Shown here piece by piece: positions 7,782 to 17,166 of a DNA stretch of 64,000 nt (its first letter is position 1; every line of letters begins with the position of its first letter). A program made the translations under genes and the position numbers. This stretch comes from Heyndrickxia vini (lineage in GTDB: Bacteria; Bacillota; Bacilli; Bacillales; Bacillaceae_C), in NCBI RefSeq assembly GCF_016772275.1, contig NZ_CP065425.1, forward strand, positions 2,014,653 to 2,078,652. The letters run 5' to 3'. The notes below the pieces were generated by a model. It made no database searches. It worked only from the letters and a program-made list of their open reading frames with translations, and was not told where the DNA came from.

Positions 7782-8171
7782 ATGAAAATAAATTTTAATA
7801 ATCGAGATCCTGTGTATACCCAAGTTGTAAGGTACTTCAAGGAACAGATAGCGATTGGAAATTTAGGTGCAGGGCAAGAAATTCCATCTCGAAGAGAGCT
7901 TGCATCCATGTTAAAGATTAATCCAAATACAGCTCAACGAGCGTATAAAGAAATGGAGGAACAAAGGTTGATTCATACTGAAAGGAACCATCCAAGTCGA
8001 ATAACGAATGATGAAGCAATACTAGGGAAATTGAGATCAGAACTTATTGTGGAAGCTGTTGATTCTTTTGTTGAATCAATACGGGCGATTAATGTGCCAG
8101 TAGAGGAGATTCTCACTTTAGTAAAGGATAAATACACCTCTACAGAACAAGGGAGGAGGGAAGTAGAATGA
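7782..8171 (+). CDS. GntR-family repressor, YtrA subgroup
   Basis: A 129-residue regulator with an N-terminal winged helix (residues 10-75; motif PSRRELASMLKINPNTAQRAY) and only a short helical tail. This is typical of the YtrA/YhcF subgroup, which controls adjacent ABC transporters. It lies first in an operon with an ATPase, a permease and an unknown protein, and three matching dyads upstream are its probable operators. In B. subtilis the ytrA operon is induced by cell-wall antibiotics; the inducer here is unknown. The ATG follows AGGAGAT, and the 3' end overlaps the ATPase gene by four bases. Confidence 0.88.
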   Translation: MKINFNNRDPVYTQVVRYFKEQIAIGNLGAGQEIPSRRELASMLKINPNTAQRAYKEMEEQRLIHTERNHPSRITNDEAILGKLRSELIVEAVDSFVESIRAINVPVEEILTLVKDKYTSTEQGRREVE

Positions 8172-8857
8172 TTGAAGTAAAAAATATCACTAAAAAATTC
8201 GGTCGAAAAAAAGTTTTAAATGGAATATCCTTCACTGCAAATAAAGGGGAGATTACTTGTTTAATTGGAATTAACGGGGTAGGTAAAACGACCACTTTAA
8301 AGGCAATTTTAGGACTTACACCGATTAATAGCGGGACAATTTTAATTGATGGTGAAAAATTAACAAAGTCAAGTTATGAAAAAATTACATTTATTCCGGA
8401 TGCCATCACGATGCTGCCACAAATGACAATTCTTGAAGCTATGGTGTTTATGAACGACTTTTATCAAAATTGGAATCAAAAACGAGCAGATGATTTATTA
8501 ACATTTTTTAAGTTAGATAAGCATACACGAATATCCGATTTATCGAAAGGAAACGTCGCAAAGGTTAATTTATTATTAGGACTTTGCCTTGACGTTGATT
8601 ATGTTTTAATGGATGAACCTTTTTCAGGCATCGATATTTTTAGCCGTGAACAAATAGCGGAAGTTTTCACAAGTCATCTGATTGAAGATAGAGGAGTTAT
8701 TATAACGACACATGAAATCAATGATATTGAACATTTAATCGATAAAGTTGTATTGATGGATAATGGTGTTGTCTTAAAAGAATTTAATACCGAAGAAATT
8801 CGATTTGCTGAGGGAAAATCTGTTGTTGATGTAATGAGAGAGGTGTACCAGCCGTGA
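8168..8857 (+). CDS. ABC transporter ATPase of the YtrA-like operon
   Basis: A 229-residue ATPase. Walker A is GINGVGKTTT near residue 35, Walker B VDYVLMDEPFSGID near 155, and the H-loop TTHE follows. The signature is atypical: LSKGNVAKVNLLL in place of LSGGQ, as in many YhcG/YtrB-like ATPases. It pairs with the permease encoded next (four-base overlap) and probably forms an exporter or a bacteriocin or antibiotic defence transporter; the substrate is unknown. Confidence 0.88.
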   Translation: MIEVKNITKKFGRKKVLNGISFTANKGEITCLIGINGVGKTTTLKAILGLTPINSGTILIDGEKLTKSSYEKITFIPDAITMLPQMTILEAMVFMNDFYQNWNQKRADDLLTFFKLDKHTRISDLSKGNVAKVNLLLGLCLDVDYVLMDEPFSGIDIFSREQIAEVFTSHLIEDRGVIITTHEINDIEHLIDKVVLMDNGVVLKEFNTEEIRFAEGKSVVDVMREVYQP

Positions 8858-9687
8858 ACAAGTTTTTAAAATTAGTTAACTTTGAAATGAATCGTTTTAA
8901 AAAGATATACATTGTTCTATTATTGATAACAGTTATCTTTCAATTTATTGGCATATTTGTATTATCATTAGGCTTTATGAATGATTCAAAGCGTACAATG
9001 CATGATGAATCTTTATCTGTTGCACAATATGTGCATCAATATGGATTGTTTGATTTTACTCACATATTACGGAGTTTGTGGTTTTTTGCACCAATCGGTA
9101 TTGGCGTTACAGCTATATTATTCTACATTTTTTTCATTTGGTATCGCGATTGGTTCGGAAAAAATACATTTATTTATCGACTATTAATGCTGCCAACTTC
9201 AAGATTAAATATTATTTTATCTAAAGGATTGACGATTCTTATATTTGTTCTTGGTTTAGTAGCTTTTCAACTAATTCTACTTCCAATTGAAAACTCAATG
9301 GTAAATTGGCTTGTATCTAATGAGTTTTTAAATCGTATGAACGTTGGGGAAATTCTAGATTCATCATTTGAATTATCATTGTTGATTCCAGGCTCTTTTA
9401 TTGAATTTATCCTTTATTATGCAACTGGATTAATGGCGGTGTTTGTTATCTTCACTGGCATTTTGTTTGAGAGAAGCTACCGAATTAAAGGAATCATTTT
9501 TGGAGTATTGTATTTACTTGCGGCATTTATTGTCTTCTTTTCTCCTTTTCTTGTAGAAATTATTTTACAAAAGGATTACTTATATGGGATTGAAAAACTA
9601 CTATTAGTAATAGTAATGGGGATCATCGTATTGATCGGTTCATTATTTGTTAGCAATTTCCTTTTGAAGAAAAAGGTATCAGTTTAA
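8854..9687 (+). CDS. ABC-2 type permease of the YtrA-like operon
   Basis: A 277-residue membrane protein with about six hydrophobic helices (near 17-40, 70-95, 115-140, 180-205, 215-235, 250-270) and a basic end (LLKKKVSV). It overlaps the ATPase gene by four bases. Its function follows from the operon: the membrane part of a GntR-controlled ABC transporter. I do not recognise the exact subfamily. Confidence 0.8.
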   Translation: MNKFLKLVNFEMNRFKKIYIVLLLITVIFQFIGIFVLSLGFMNDSKRTMHDESLSVAQYVHQYGLFDFTHILRSLWFFAPIGIGVTAILFYIFFIWYRDWFGKNTFIYRLLMLPTSRLNIILSKGLTILIFVLGLVAFQLILLPIENSMVNWLVSNEFLNRMNVGEILDSSFELSLLIPGSFIEFILYYATGLMAVFVIFTGILFERSYRIKGIIFGVLYLLAAFIVFFSPFLVEIILQKDYLYGIEKLLLVIVMGIIVLIGSLFVSNFLLKKKVSV

Positions 9688-9698
9688 GGGAGGATCAT

Positions 9699-10880
9699 AT
9701 GAAACGATATATAAGTTCAATTGTTATTATAGCAATAATGTTTTGTACCATCGGTGCATTATATATTTATACTGCGATAGCAGATACATTACCTGAAATG
9801 AAAATCGTTAAAGTTAGTGGTAATGATGCTGAATTGAAAAATGTCGTAATAAGCGGAAACTATCAGATTGGCAATACGAATGATAATTTTGAAGTTACGA
9901 CAAAGGGAACAACATACTTTAGTGAAAGATCTTTTTTTGAAAAGCTAGATGTAGAAAAAGGGAAGCTTTTAGAATTAAGGAAAAAATACCGAAATTTTAT
10001 GAGGGGAAAACACGACACTGACTCATTATTTGAGGATAATGAATTACTTGTATATACAGAGTTAAATCCGCGTTACAATAAATATTCGCTGGATTTTTCA
10101 ATTTTAAATAAAAAAAATAAAAAGAAAAATTCCTTTAAAGTAGATATTCCAAACTATAAAGAATTCTCAGAAGTTTATTTTCATGACGTACAACGTGTAG
10201 GAAATGAATTAAAAGTAATAACGGAAAATAATCGTCGTTCGGAACAGGACAAAAATAAAATTGAATTACATGTCTATACCATTGACTATGAACAGAAAAA
10301 GATAATGAAAGATGATATTATCGCTTCTAAATTTTTGGGTTATGAACATGCTGGCTACCAGTATAATTCAATTTATTCAACAGATCCAACAATAACTAAT
10401 AAATATTTTGCTATTCAAGATAATGAAGTAAAGGTTCAAGAACGAAAAGATGGGGAAATAGATGAACAAATCGTTAATAGTGAAATTGTTACTTATAATT
10501 ATGAAACAAATAAAATAGAAAGAATAAAACTTCCTAAGCAGTACTATGATGCTCAAATCGTAAACGATAAAGATGGTACCAATTATTTCATTTTAACAAA
10601 TGAAAAAGAAGTAATTATATCAAAAGTCAACATTGGTAAGCGTTCTATAGAAAAAATCAGAAAGATTTCATTGCCAGAAATGGGAGCTAATCAGAATCAA
10701 ATAATAAAAATTAATAATGGAAAAGTATACCTTTTAATCACACAAACGAACGCAAATGATAATAATACACTAATTGTAATGGATATACGTAGTGGTCAAA
10801 AACTATACCAAGGAAAAATTACTCAGTCAGAACAAAAAAAGAATAGTAATATTGAATTATTTGACTTTGAAATAAACTAA
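9699..10880 (+). CDS. Membrane-anchored extracytoplasmic protein, last gene of the YtrA-like operon
   Basis: A 393-residue protein with an N-terminal anchor or signal (residues 4-27, MKRYISSIVIIAIMFCTIG...) followed by a long hydrophilic, beta-rich region likely to lie outside the membrane. It starts 11 bases after the permease gene behind GGGAGG, so it belongs to the operon. No catalytic motif is recognised; the strand-and-turn pattern could be a beta-propeller, which is a guess. It may be an accessory or sensing subunit of the transporter. Confidence 0.7.
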   Translation: MKRYISSIVIIAIMFCTIGALYIYTAIADTLPEMKIVKVSGNDAELKNVVISGNYQIGNTNDNFEVTTKGTTYFSERSFFEKLDVEKGKLLELRKKYRNFMRGKHDTDSLFEDNELLVYTELNPRYNKYSLDFSILNKKNKKKNSFKVDIPNYKEFSEVYFHDVQRVGNELKVITENNRRSEQDKNKIELHVYTIDYEQKKIMKDDIIASKFLGYEHAGYQYNSIYSTDPTITNKYFAIQDNEVKVQERKDGEIDEQIVNSEIVTYNYETNKIERIKLPKQYYDAQIVNDKDGTNYFILTNEKEVIISKVNIGKRSIEKIRKISLPEMGANQNQIIKINNGKVYLLITQTNANDNNTLIVMDIRSGQKLYQGKITQSEQKKNSNIELFDFEIN

Positions 10881-11011
10881 ACAAATAATGTAAAAAAAGA
10901 AATATTTAGAATAAATGCAACTTTTTAAGCAGTCAATACGTCTAATATATATGGAGATATTTTGAAAGCAAATTAACGTTTTTTCATCAAAATATAGCAG
11001 GGGGGATTGAC

Positions 11012-11623
11012 TTGATTGTTCGGAATAAAATTGATAAAAAAATAAAACGAATACTATATCCGGTTTTGAAGGAATTTGGATTTTCAAGTATTAATAGCCG
11101 AAATTATTACGCGCTTCATAATGATTGCATATGGGTATTAAGTATTAATCATGTGGGGAATTACTATTCCGAATTATCAGGTTGGCCTGCTCAATCGTTA
11201 AATGCTACTGTAGGGATTTATTATGATTTTATCCCTCCATTATGGGATGAATTTGAAAAGATTGAAAAATTCCCGAAATATTATGAATGCCAATTACAAA
11301 TGGAATTATGTTGTCAAAATAATGATATGTTTGACCAAATTAAAGATAATAAAAAACTTGAAAGTACATGGTGGTTCCATCCTAATGGTAATAATATTGA
11401 AGATGTCGTTTATGACATTAGAAATGCTTTCGTTAAAACAGGTTTACCTTGGTTAAAAAAATATTCTAATTTAGAACGTGCCTTTGAAAAGATTGAAGGC
11501 GAACTGAATTCATATCATAAGTTTTATAAAGCAAAATTTTTTGCGAAATATTTAAACAAATGGGATAAATATGAGAAGTACAACCATTTATTTAAAGTTG
11601 AAGCAACTAAATTTGGTGAGTAA
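11012..11623 (+). CDS. DUF4304-like protein
   Basis: A 203-residue soluble protein starting at TTG behind a run of G (CAGGGGGGATT, 10999-11008). The N-terminal pattern (a basic helix, KEFGFSSINSRNYYAL, then a strand pair ending LNATVGIYYDF) resembles DUF4304, whose role is unknown. Members often sit in polymorphic toxin immunity neighbourhoods, but no toxin gene is beside this one. Strongly AT-rich, with a monocistronic layout and its own terminator. Confidence 0.6.
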   Translation: MIVRNKIDKKIKRILYPVLKEFGFSSINSRNYYALHNDCIWVLSINHVGNYYSELSGWPAQSLNATVGIYYDFIPPLWDEFEKIEKFPKYYECQLQMELCCQNNDMFDQIKDNKKLESTWWFHPNGNNIEDVVYDIRNAFVKTGLPWLKKYSNLERAFEKIEGELNSYHKFYKAKFFAKYLNKWDKYEKYNHLFKVEATKFGE

Positions 11624-11656
11624 AAGTGAAGGAATTAAACGCCTTCACTTTTTTTA
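11624..11656 (+). terminator. Terminator after the DUF4304-like gene
   Basis: Stem AAGTGAAGG / CCTTCACTT followed by a T-run, beginning right after the stop codon. Confidence 0.88.
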
Positions 11657-11746
11657 TTTGATAATCTTTTTAATCTGTCACTATATATGGTCATCAAACC
11701 AGCTGTTAAGAATATGATATGGTGAAAAGTTTTTGGAGGTGGAATG

Positions 11747-12175
11747 ATGGCAGTTGTAAAAGCGACTGATTCAGATATTGCTCTGTTAGCAAGACTTCTA
11801 AGAGCGGAGGCTGAGGGAGAAGGAGTCCAAGGGATGCTTCTTGTTGGGAATGTTGGAATAAACAGGATAAGGGCAAATTGTTCCGATTTCAAAGGACTAC
11901 GTACGATACCCCAAATGGTTTACCAGCCACATGCGTTTGAAGCAACTATTCATGGATATTTTTATCAACGGGCAAGAGAAAAAGAAAAACGATTAGCTCG
12001 AAGATCGATTAATGGGGAAAGTTTTTGGCCGGCTAAATATAGTTTATGGTATTTTAAACCACCAGGAAATTGTCCATCGACATGGTATGATCAACCATTA
12101 GTCGCACGGTATAAGTCTCATTGTTTTTATGAGCCTACAGCTGAAACATGTCAAAACGTTTATAATACTTTTTAA
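11747..12175 (+). CDS. cwlJ: Spore cortex hydrolase CwlJ
   Basis: A 142-residue SleB-family hydrolase with almost the whole B. subtilis CwlJ sequence pattern: LLRAEAEGEG, GMLLVGNVGINR, CSDFKGLRTI and the end YNTF. It degrades the muramic-lactam cortex peptidoglycan during germination and sits in the spore coat. Of two adjacent ATGs, the second gives the usual MAVV start and better spacing to GGAGGTGG. In B. subtilis gerQ follows cwlJ and is needed for it; here a CotF-like gene follows instead and no gerQ is seen. Confidence 0.95.
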   Translation: MAVVKATDSDIALLARLLRAEAEGEGVQGMLLVGNVGINRIRANCSDFKGLRTIPQMVYQPHAFEATIHGYFYQRAREKEKRLARRSINGESFWPAKYSLWYFKPPGNCPSTWYDQPLVARYKSHCFYEPTAETCQNVYNTF

Positions 12176-12268
12176 TTTATTACGCTAATAAAAATGTAAA
12201 AAATGAATAACTCCTGTTTCTAAATAAATAATAACAAAGTAAATGATTTTATTTATGGAGGGGTTATT

Positions 12269-12904
12269 ATGGAAAACCAACAAAACCAAACTCATCAGAA
12301 TTTGCACACTGGAAGTATTCCACAACAAATGAATCATGGTGGCCATGAAGTACTAGATGTTGGAGAAGTATTATCTGGTGCTATTGGTACAATGAATACC
12401 TATACACTTCTTAAAGATCATGTGCAGGATCAAGAGCTGCGCGGAATTCTTGATCGGCAATACCAATTTATGCAGCAAGAATATAATACAACAGTTGATT
12501 GCTTTAAGACAGGTCAAGATCCGCAAGTGCCAACTCAAAGTTATAAGATGCAACAAAATAATAACTTTATTTATGGACTGCAGCCCTCTCAGCCTAAAAA
12601 GCCGTTACAATCCGCGAATGAACTTACTGATGAATGTATTTCCGGATTAATGCTTGGAGCTGTTAAATCATCTGCATCGATGAAAACAGTTGCAGCATGT
12701 GAAACGACTAACCCTGTCGTTCGCCGCGTGTTAGCGGATTCGATTCCAAATTGCATCGAAATGGCCTATGAAATTTCACTGTATCAAAATAAACACCATT
12801 ATTACCAAGTACCACAATTTGCACAACAAGATATGCAACAAATGCTAAATGCATATGCCCCTACCCAAGGGACGATTCAGCAGCCAAATAATTTTATGCA
12901 TTAA
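12269..12904 (+). CDS. CotF-like spore coat protein
   Basis: A 211-residue Gln- and His-rich protein whose middle ([20 protein letters not shown], then [20 protein letters not shown]) matches the CotF-family coat protein pattern of four-helix segments. Its tail is rich in Q, P and Y ([14 protein letters not shown]). It starts behind GGAGGGG, 93 bases after cwlJ. A spore-coat location is inferred from the family and the neighbour. Confidence 0.8.
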   Translation: MENQQNQTHQNLHTGSIPQQMNHGGHEVLDVGEVLSGAIGTMNTYTLLKDHVQDQELRGILDRQYQFMQQEYNTTVDCFKTGQDPQVPTQSYKMQQNNNFIYGLQPSQPKKPLQSANELTDECISGLMLGAVKSSASMKTVAACETTNPVVRRVLADSIPNCIEMAYEISLYQNKHHYYQVPQFAQQDMQQMLNAYAPTQGTIQQPNNFMH

Positions 12905-12913
12905 GCATTACTT

Positions 12914-12947
12914 AAACACCATTTCAAAAGGAATGGTGTTTTCTTTT
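12914..12947 (+). terminator. Terminator after the CotF-like gene
   Basis: Stem AAACACCATT (12914-12923) with AATGGTGTTT (12932-12941), followed by a T-rich run. Confidence 0.85.
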
Positions 12948-13037
12948 GAACAGGTGAAAATATTTCTCTTTTTTGCTAAAATATTAAATGATATCTGTAA
13001 TAAAATAAATTTTAGTATGTATATGAAGGAGAAAACG

Positions 13038-13964
13038 ATGGAAAAAGTATTAGTATTTGGACACAAAAACCCGGACACAGATACAATCTGTTCTGCTATT
13101 GCGTATGCACATTTAAAAAATAAGTTAGGAATTGACGCTGAGCCTGTTCGTTTAGGTGATGTAAACGGGGAAACAAAATATGCTCTTGATTATTTTAAAA
13201 TGGAAGCACCTCGGTTTGTTGAAAAAGTTGCTAATGAAACGAAGGAAGTAATCTTAGTTGATCATAATGAACGACAACAAAGTGCTGAAGATATTGATCA
13301 AGTAAAAGTGTTAGAGGTAATCGATCACCACCGCATTGCAAATTTTGAAACAAGTGATCCTTTATATTATCGTGCTGAACCTGTTGGCTGTACAGCAACG
13401 ATTTTAAATAAAATGTATAAAGAAAATGGTGTAGAAATTAGCAAGGAAGTTGCAGGATTAATGTTATCTGCAATTATTTCAGATTCACTTTTATTTAAAT
13501 CACCTACATGTACAGAACAAGACATTGCTGCCGCTAAAGAACTTGCCAGCATTGCGGAAGTTGACGTTGATAGCTATGGGCTAGCTATGCTAAAGGCGGG
13601 TGCTGATTTAAGTGATAAAACGATTGATCAATTAGTTAGCTTAGATGCAAAGGAATTCCAAATGGGGAACTATAAGGTTGAAATTGCTCAAGTAAATGCA
13701 GTAGATATTAATGATGTGTTGAATCGTAAAGAAGAATTAGAAATGAAGCTAGCAACTGTAGTAGCCGAAAAGAATTTAGATTTATTCCTTTTTGTTGTTA
13801 CAGATATTTTAAATAGTGATTCTACCGCAGTAGCAATTGGACAAGCGACAGATGCTGTAGAAAAAGCATTCAATGTAAAGTTAGAAAATAACCGTGCTTT
13901 ACTCAACGGTGTAGTATCACGTAAGAAACAAATCGTTCCACAATTAACAGATGCATTAAAATAA
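13038..13964 (+). CDS. ppaC: Manganese-dependent inorganic pyrophosphatase
   Basis: A 308-residue family II pyrophosphatase (DHH/DHHA2) that hydrolyses pyrophosphate in the cytoplasm. Metal-site motifs are visible: GHKNPDTDT near residue 8, VDHNE near 76, EVIDHHR near 97 and [10 protein letters not shown] near 150. The DHHA2 domain ends in [10 protein letters not shown]. The ATG follows GAAGGAG with normal spacing; the frame stays open upstream but without support. Monocistronic between two terminators. Confidence 0.96.
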   Translation: MEKVLVFGHKNPDTDTICSAIAYAHLKNKLGIDAEPVRLGDVNGETKYALDYFKMEAPRFVEKVANETKEVILVDHNERQQSAEDIDQVKVLEVIDHHRIANFETSDPLYYRAEPVGCTATILNKMYKENGVEISKEVAGLMLSAIISDSLLFKSPTCTEQDIAAAKELASIAEVDVDSYGLAMLKAGADLSDKTIDQLVSLDAKEFQMGNYKVEIAQVNAVDINDVLNRKEELEMKLATVVAEKNLDLFLFVVTDILNSDSTAVAIGQATDAVEKAFNVKLENNRALLNGVVSRKKQIVPQLTDALK

Positions 13965-13998
13965 AATGAAGTCGGGTAGATTCCCGACTTCATTTTAT
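13963..13998. terminator. Bidirectional terminator between ppaC and the transglutaminase gene
   Basis: A perfect 14-base-pair stem AAAATGAAGTCGGG / CCCGACTTCATTTT with loop TAGATT, serving two convergent genes. Confidence 0.92.
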
Positions 13999-13999
13999 T

Positions 14000-15721
14000 T
14001 TAGTATTCAACTTTATCTCGTAAATGGGTCTTATTAAATTCCGTCATTTTTGGTTGGAAGTATTTATCGGTATATTTTGCTACGAATTTATCATTTTGCA
14101 CATAACCTGCTCCCCACGTTGGATCCATCGTTAGCCATTTTCCGTTTATTTTTGCTTCGATCCATGCATGATTCTCTTTCAAAAATCCAGTCCCAGCTTT
14201 TCCAGTTATTACTCTTGCCTCAATATTACTTGCACGTAAAAGAGCACCTGCAAGATAAGCATAATCCTGACAAACGCCGGTTTTTAATTTTAATGTCTTA
14301 AGTGCATTATCATCCCACTCAAATTCATTGTTTTTAAATTTAGCAACATCGTAAGAAATTGTTTTTGCTGTATATTCGTAAATTGCTTTTGCTTTGTCAA
14401 GATTGTTCTTCTTATTCTTTGTCAATTTTTTTGCTAGATTGATAATTTTTGGGTTATCCGAAGGTATACCGCGTGAAGGTAATAAATCCCGTTTATCTTC
14501 ATTTTCCGTGTTCTCAACAGTAAATGAAGCAACAGAAAAATAACGGAAATAGTTCGATTTTTCTTTTTTAATTTCTGGAACATTTATGGAAACCTCATAC
14601 TCACCCGGTCCGAATCGTAGGTAAATTGAATCATCAAAACTAAAGTGAGTTACTGGTATAATATCGAGTGCTTCATCATTGCCTTTTTTCGTTTTAATAT
14701 AAATATGTGATGTTTCATTAGCTAATTTTGCATTTGGGTCAATTTGGCCTTTTATATGATAGGAGAGCTTTGTGCGATCTCCGCCAAATTGCGGGGTCTC
14801 AAGTGTAATTCCTCTTTCTTCATAAGTTCGAAAATATTCGATCGGTTTCATTGTGCGAGTGGATTGATTATCGACAAAAAGTGTTGTGCCATATTGATAA
14901 TAATTTTCTCTATTCTGATCTGGAACTAATACATTAATTTGATGGATGCCCTTTCCATAAAAAAGAGGGACTTCATAAGAAAACTTCCCATTTTTAATAG
15001 GAATTTCGTGTTTCCACTGGTTGCTATCTTTTTTAACTTCAATCATGATATTCTTAAAAGATGTTTGCGTTTCGATTGTGCCTGCGACAGTTATTAATTC
15101 CTTACCTAAGATAAAACCAGATTTAATATTATCCAGAGTTAGATGTGCTTCTTGAGCGAATGGGGTATAAGCAATATCTCTTTGTTTTATTGGATTAACA
15201 TTTATTACTTCAAATGTGGAAAGATCATAATAATAATTTTCACGGTCCGTTGCAGGAAGCATTATATTTACAGAATATTTCCCTTCCCCATTATAAAAAT
15301 GGATTTTGTTTGAAAACTGTCCATTCTTTATAGGAATATAGTATTCTTGTACTGTATTAGAATCAATCACATCGAGAGAACTGACTTTTACCCATACATA
15401 TTTTTCTTTTAATAACTCATGTTTTTCAATTTTCCCCGCTATTTCAAGTTCTTTATTCACTGCGAAAGTTTTATACTTTGGATTAGATAGTGTGGCTCCT
15501 ACCTTTTCACTATAGTTCGTCAGTGTTATTGGTTCTAAATCTAATTCACTGTTTTTTTCTTTTACTACAGTAGCATATTTCGCATTTTCTTTTTCTTCCT
15601 TTGTTACTTGTTGGTTCTCTTTATTGTTGCTTGTTTTTGAATTCGTATCATGGCTACATGCAGCGGTAGAAAGGAACAATATAGAAAGTAAACAATATAA
15701 GAATATTTTTTTTATAGGCAT
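14000..15721 (-). CDS. Lipoprotein with transglutaminase-like domain
   Basis: A 573-residue lipoprotein: signal peptide MPIKKIFLYCLLSILFLST then lipobox AAC near residue 21, a low-complexity linker, three similar beta-rich repeats (each with a YSVNI/HQINV/YEVSI strand and a YY...F turn, near 60-385), then a transglutaminase core. The core triad appears as TGVCQDYA, ENHAW and TMDPTWG. It probably acts at the outer face of the membrane as a cysteine protease or crosslinking enzyme. The ATG at 15721 is preceded by AAAGGAGG; earlier in-frame starts lack a site. Confidence 0.82.
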   Translation of the reverse strand: MPIKKIFLYCLLSILFLSTAACSHDTNSKTSNNKENQQVTKEEKENAKYATVVKEKNSELDLEPITLTNYSEKVGATLSNPKYKTFAVNKELEIAGKIEKHELLKEKYVWVKVSSLDVIDSNTVQEYYIPIKNGQFSNKIHFYNGEGKYSVNIMLPATDRENYYYDLSTFEVINVNPIKQRDIAYTPFAQEAHLTLDNIKSGFILGKELITVAGTIETQTSFKNIMIEVKKDSNQWKHEIPIKNGKFSYEVPLFYGKGIHQINVLVPDQNRENYYQYGTTLFVDNQSTRTMKPIEYFRTYEERGITLETPQFGGDRTKLSYHIKGQIDPNAKLANETSHIYIKTKKGNDEALDIIPVTHFSFDDSIYLRFGPGEYEVSINVPEIKKEKSNYFRYFSVASFTVENTENEDKRDLLPSRGIPSDNPKIINLAKKLTKNKKNNLDKAKAIYEYTAKTISYDVAKFKNNEFEWDDNALKTLKLKTGVCQDYAYLAGALLRASNIEARVITGKAGTGFLKENHAWIEAKINGKWLTMDPTWGAGYVQNDKFVAKYTDKYFQPKMTEFNKTHLRDKVEY

Positions 15722-15863
15722 ACTATTCCTCCTTTTGATTATATTTATATACAAATTTTCCCACATTCTTATCAGTTATATCATAATTAAGGTAATAATG
15801 AATATGAGCTGAAAAGACTATTTTATACATATGCGTTTATATAACTAAATAGGTAATAATAAC

Positions 15864-15892
15864 AAAAAAGACGCACAGGGCGTCTTTTTTGT
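15864..15892. terminator. Terminator downstream of the ypzG-like gene
   Basis: Stem AAAAAAGACGC / GCGTCTTTTTT with a five-base loop; it works for the minus-strand ypzG-like gene and has T-runs in both directions. Confidence 0.88.
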
Positions 15893-15910
15893 TCATTTCT
15901 TGTATGATCC

Positions 15911-16063
15911 TTACCAAAAATGTGCTTTAGCGTTACTTCTTAAAATGATTGTGTTTTGAGTAACTTGAGTTTGTCCATTCACTTGAGATTTCGTATGTTT
16001 TCGTCTTGTAGTATGATGGTGAAATAGCTCAGAGTGGGGATCCAAATGGTCTTTATAACTCAT
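15911..16063 (-). CDS. ypzG: YpzG-family small protein
   Basis: A 50-residue protein, MSYKDHLDPHSELFHHHTTR..., rich in His, Thr and Gln. It fits the YpzG-like family of short Bacillus proteins with the pattern SYKDHLDP..S.LFHH....KH.KSQVNG.T. The function is unknown; such proteins are often made during sporulation. The ATG is preceded on the minus strand by GAGGTGATTTT. It has its own terminator downstream. Confidence 0.75.
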   Translation of the reverse strand: MSYKDHLDPHSELFHHHTTRRKHTKSQVNGQTQVTQNTIILRSNAKAHFW

Positions 16064-16245
16064 CTAAAATCACCTCTTTGGCAGGATTTATACTTCGAAA
16101 TATCGATATTCAAGAGGAATATCTGTATTATCTTGTCAAGTTTGTACATAAAAAATACATCAATCCTAAAATTCGGTGTTCTATAAAAAACAATGTTATA
16201 ATTAAAAATATCTTTTTGAAAAAATCGTGTTAGGGGTTTTTAGTA

Positions 16246-16998
16246 GTGAAATTGGTTTCTTGGAATGTTAATGGTATAAGAGCATGCATAAAAAAAGGAT
16301 TTTTAGATTATTTTAATGATATAGATGCAGATATTTTTTGTATTCAAGAAACAAAATGTCAAGACGGTCAGGTCACATTAGATATACCAAACTATTATCA
16401 ATATTGGAATTATGCTATTAAAAAAGGGTATTCCGGCACTGCTGTTTTTACGAAGAAAAAACCTTTATCTGTTAAGTATGGTATTGGAGAGCATGATAAT
16501 GAACCTGAAGGTCGAATTATAACATTGGAATACGACCAATTTTTTTTAGTAAATGTTTACACACCTAATTCCCAAAGAGATTTAGCAAGATTAGATTTTC
16601 GCCTAAATTGGGAAGAACAGATTCGGGAGTATTTAGCAGAATTAGACCAAAAGAAACCGGTTATTTATTGTGGAGACTTAAATGTGGCACACAATGAAAT
16701 TGATTTAAAAAATTCAAAGTCGAATATCGGAAATTCAGGTTTCACCAATGAAGAGCGAGAGAAGATGACAAAGCTTTTGGCTGGTGGATTTGTGGATACA
16801 TTTCGATACATATATCCGGATAAAGAGGGGTCTTATTCCTGGTGGTCATACATGAACAAAGTAAGAGAGCGCAACATCGGTTGGAGAATCGATTATTTTA
16901 TTGTTTCTAATAGATTAGTAGAGTTGATTAAAGATTCACAAATACACTCGCATGTTTTAGGAAGCGATCATTGTCCTGTCATGCTTGAAATAAAATAA
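16246..16998 (+). CDS. exoA: Exodeoxyribonuclease III / AP endonuclease ExoA
   Basis: A 250-residue Xth-family enzyme that cuts at abasic sites and removes 3' blocking groups in base excision repair. Motifs: LVSWNVNGIRA, FCIQETKCQ, VYTPNSQRDLARLDFR, YCGDLNVAHNEIDL and the terminal LGSDHCPVMLEI. The GTG start follows TAGGGG; this gives the standard family length. An extended -10 (TGTTATAAT) lies about 50 bases upstream. Monocistronic. Confidence 0.95.
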   Translation: MKLVSWNVNGIRACIKKGFLDYFNDIDADIFCIQETKCQDGQVTLDIPNYYQYWNYAIKKGYSGTAVFTKKKPLSVKYGIGEHDNEPEGRIITLEYDQFFLVNVYTPNSQRDLARLDFRLNWEEQIREYLAELDQKKPVIYCGDLNVAHNEIDLKNSKSNIGNSGFTNEEREKMTKLLAGGFVDTFRYIYPDKEGSYSWWSYMNKVRERNIGWRIDYFIVSNRLVELIKDSQIHSHVLGSDHCPVMLEIK

Positions 16999-17013
16999 TA
17001 GGAAATGTTTTTT

Positions 17014-17047
17014 ACACCCGGCGATAAGCGTCGGGTGTTTTTTTTTA
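17014..17047 (+). terminator. Terminator after exoA
   Basis: ACACCCG / CGGGTGT (17014-17020 with 17032-17038) followed by nine T's. Confidence 0.9.
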
Positions 17048-17166
17048 CCGAAATTTATCATCATACGCTAGTCGAATTCTTTCAATCTTAGTTTTTGAAG
17101 GAAATTTACAATTTTTCTCGAATATACTTAGTTGTGATTCAATTAGATTTTGTTTTGGAGGTAAAC

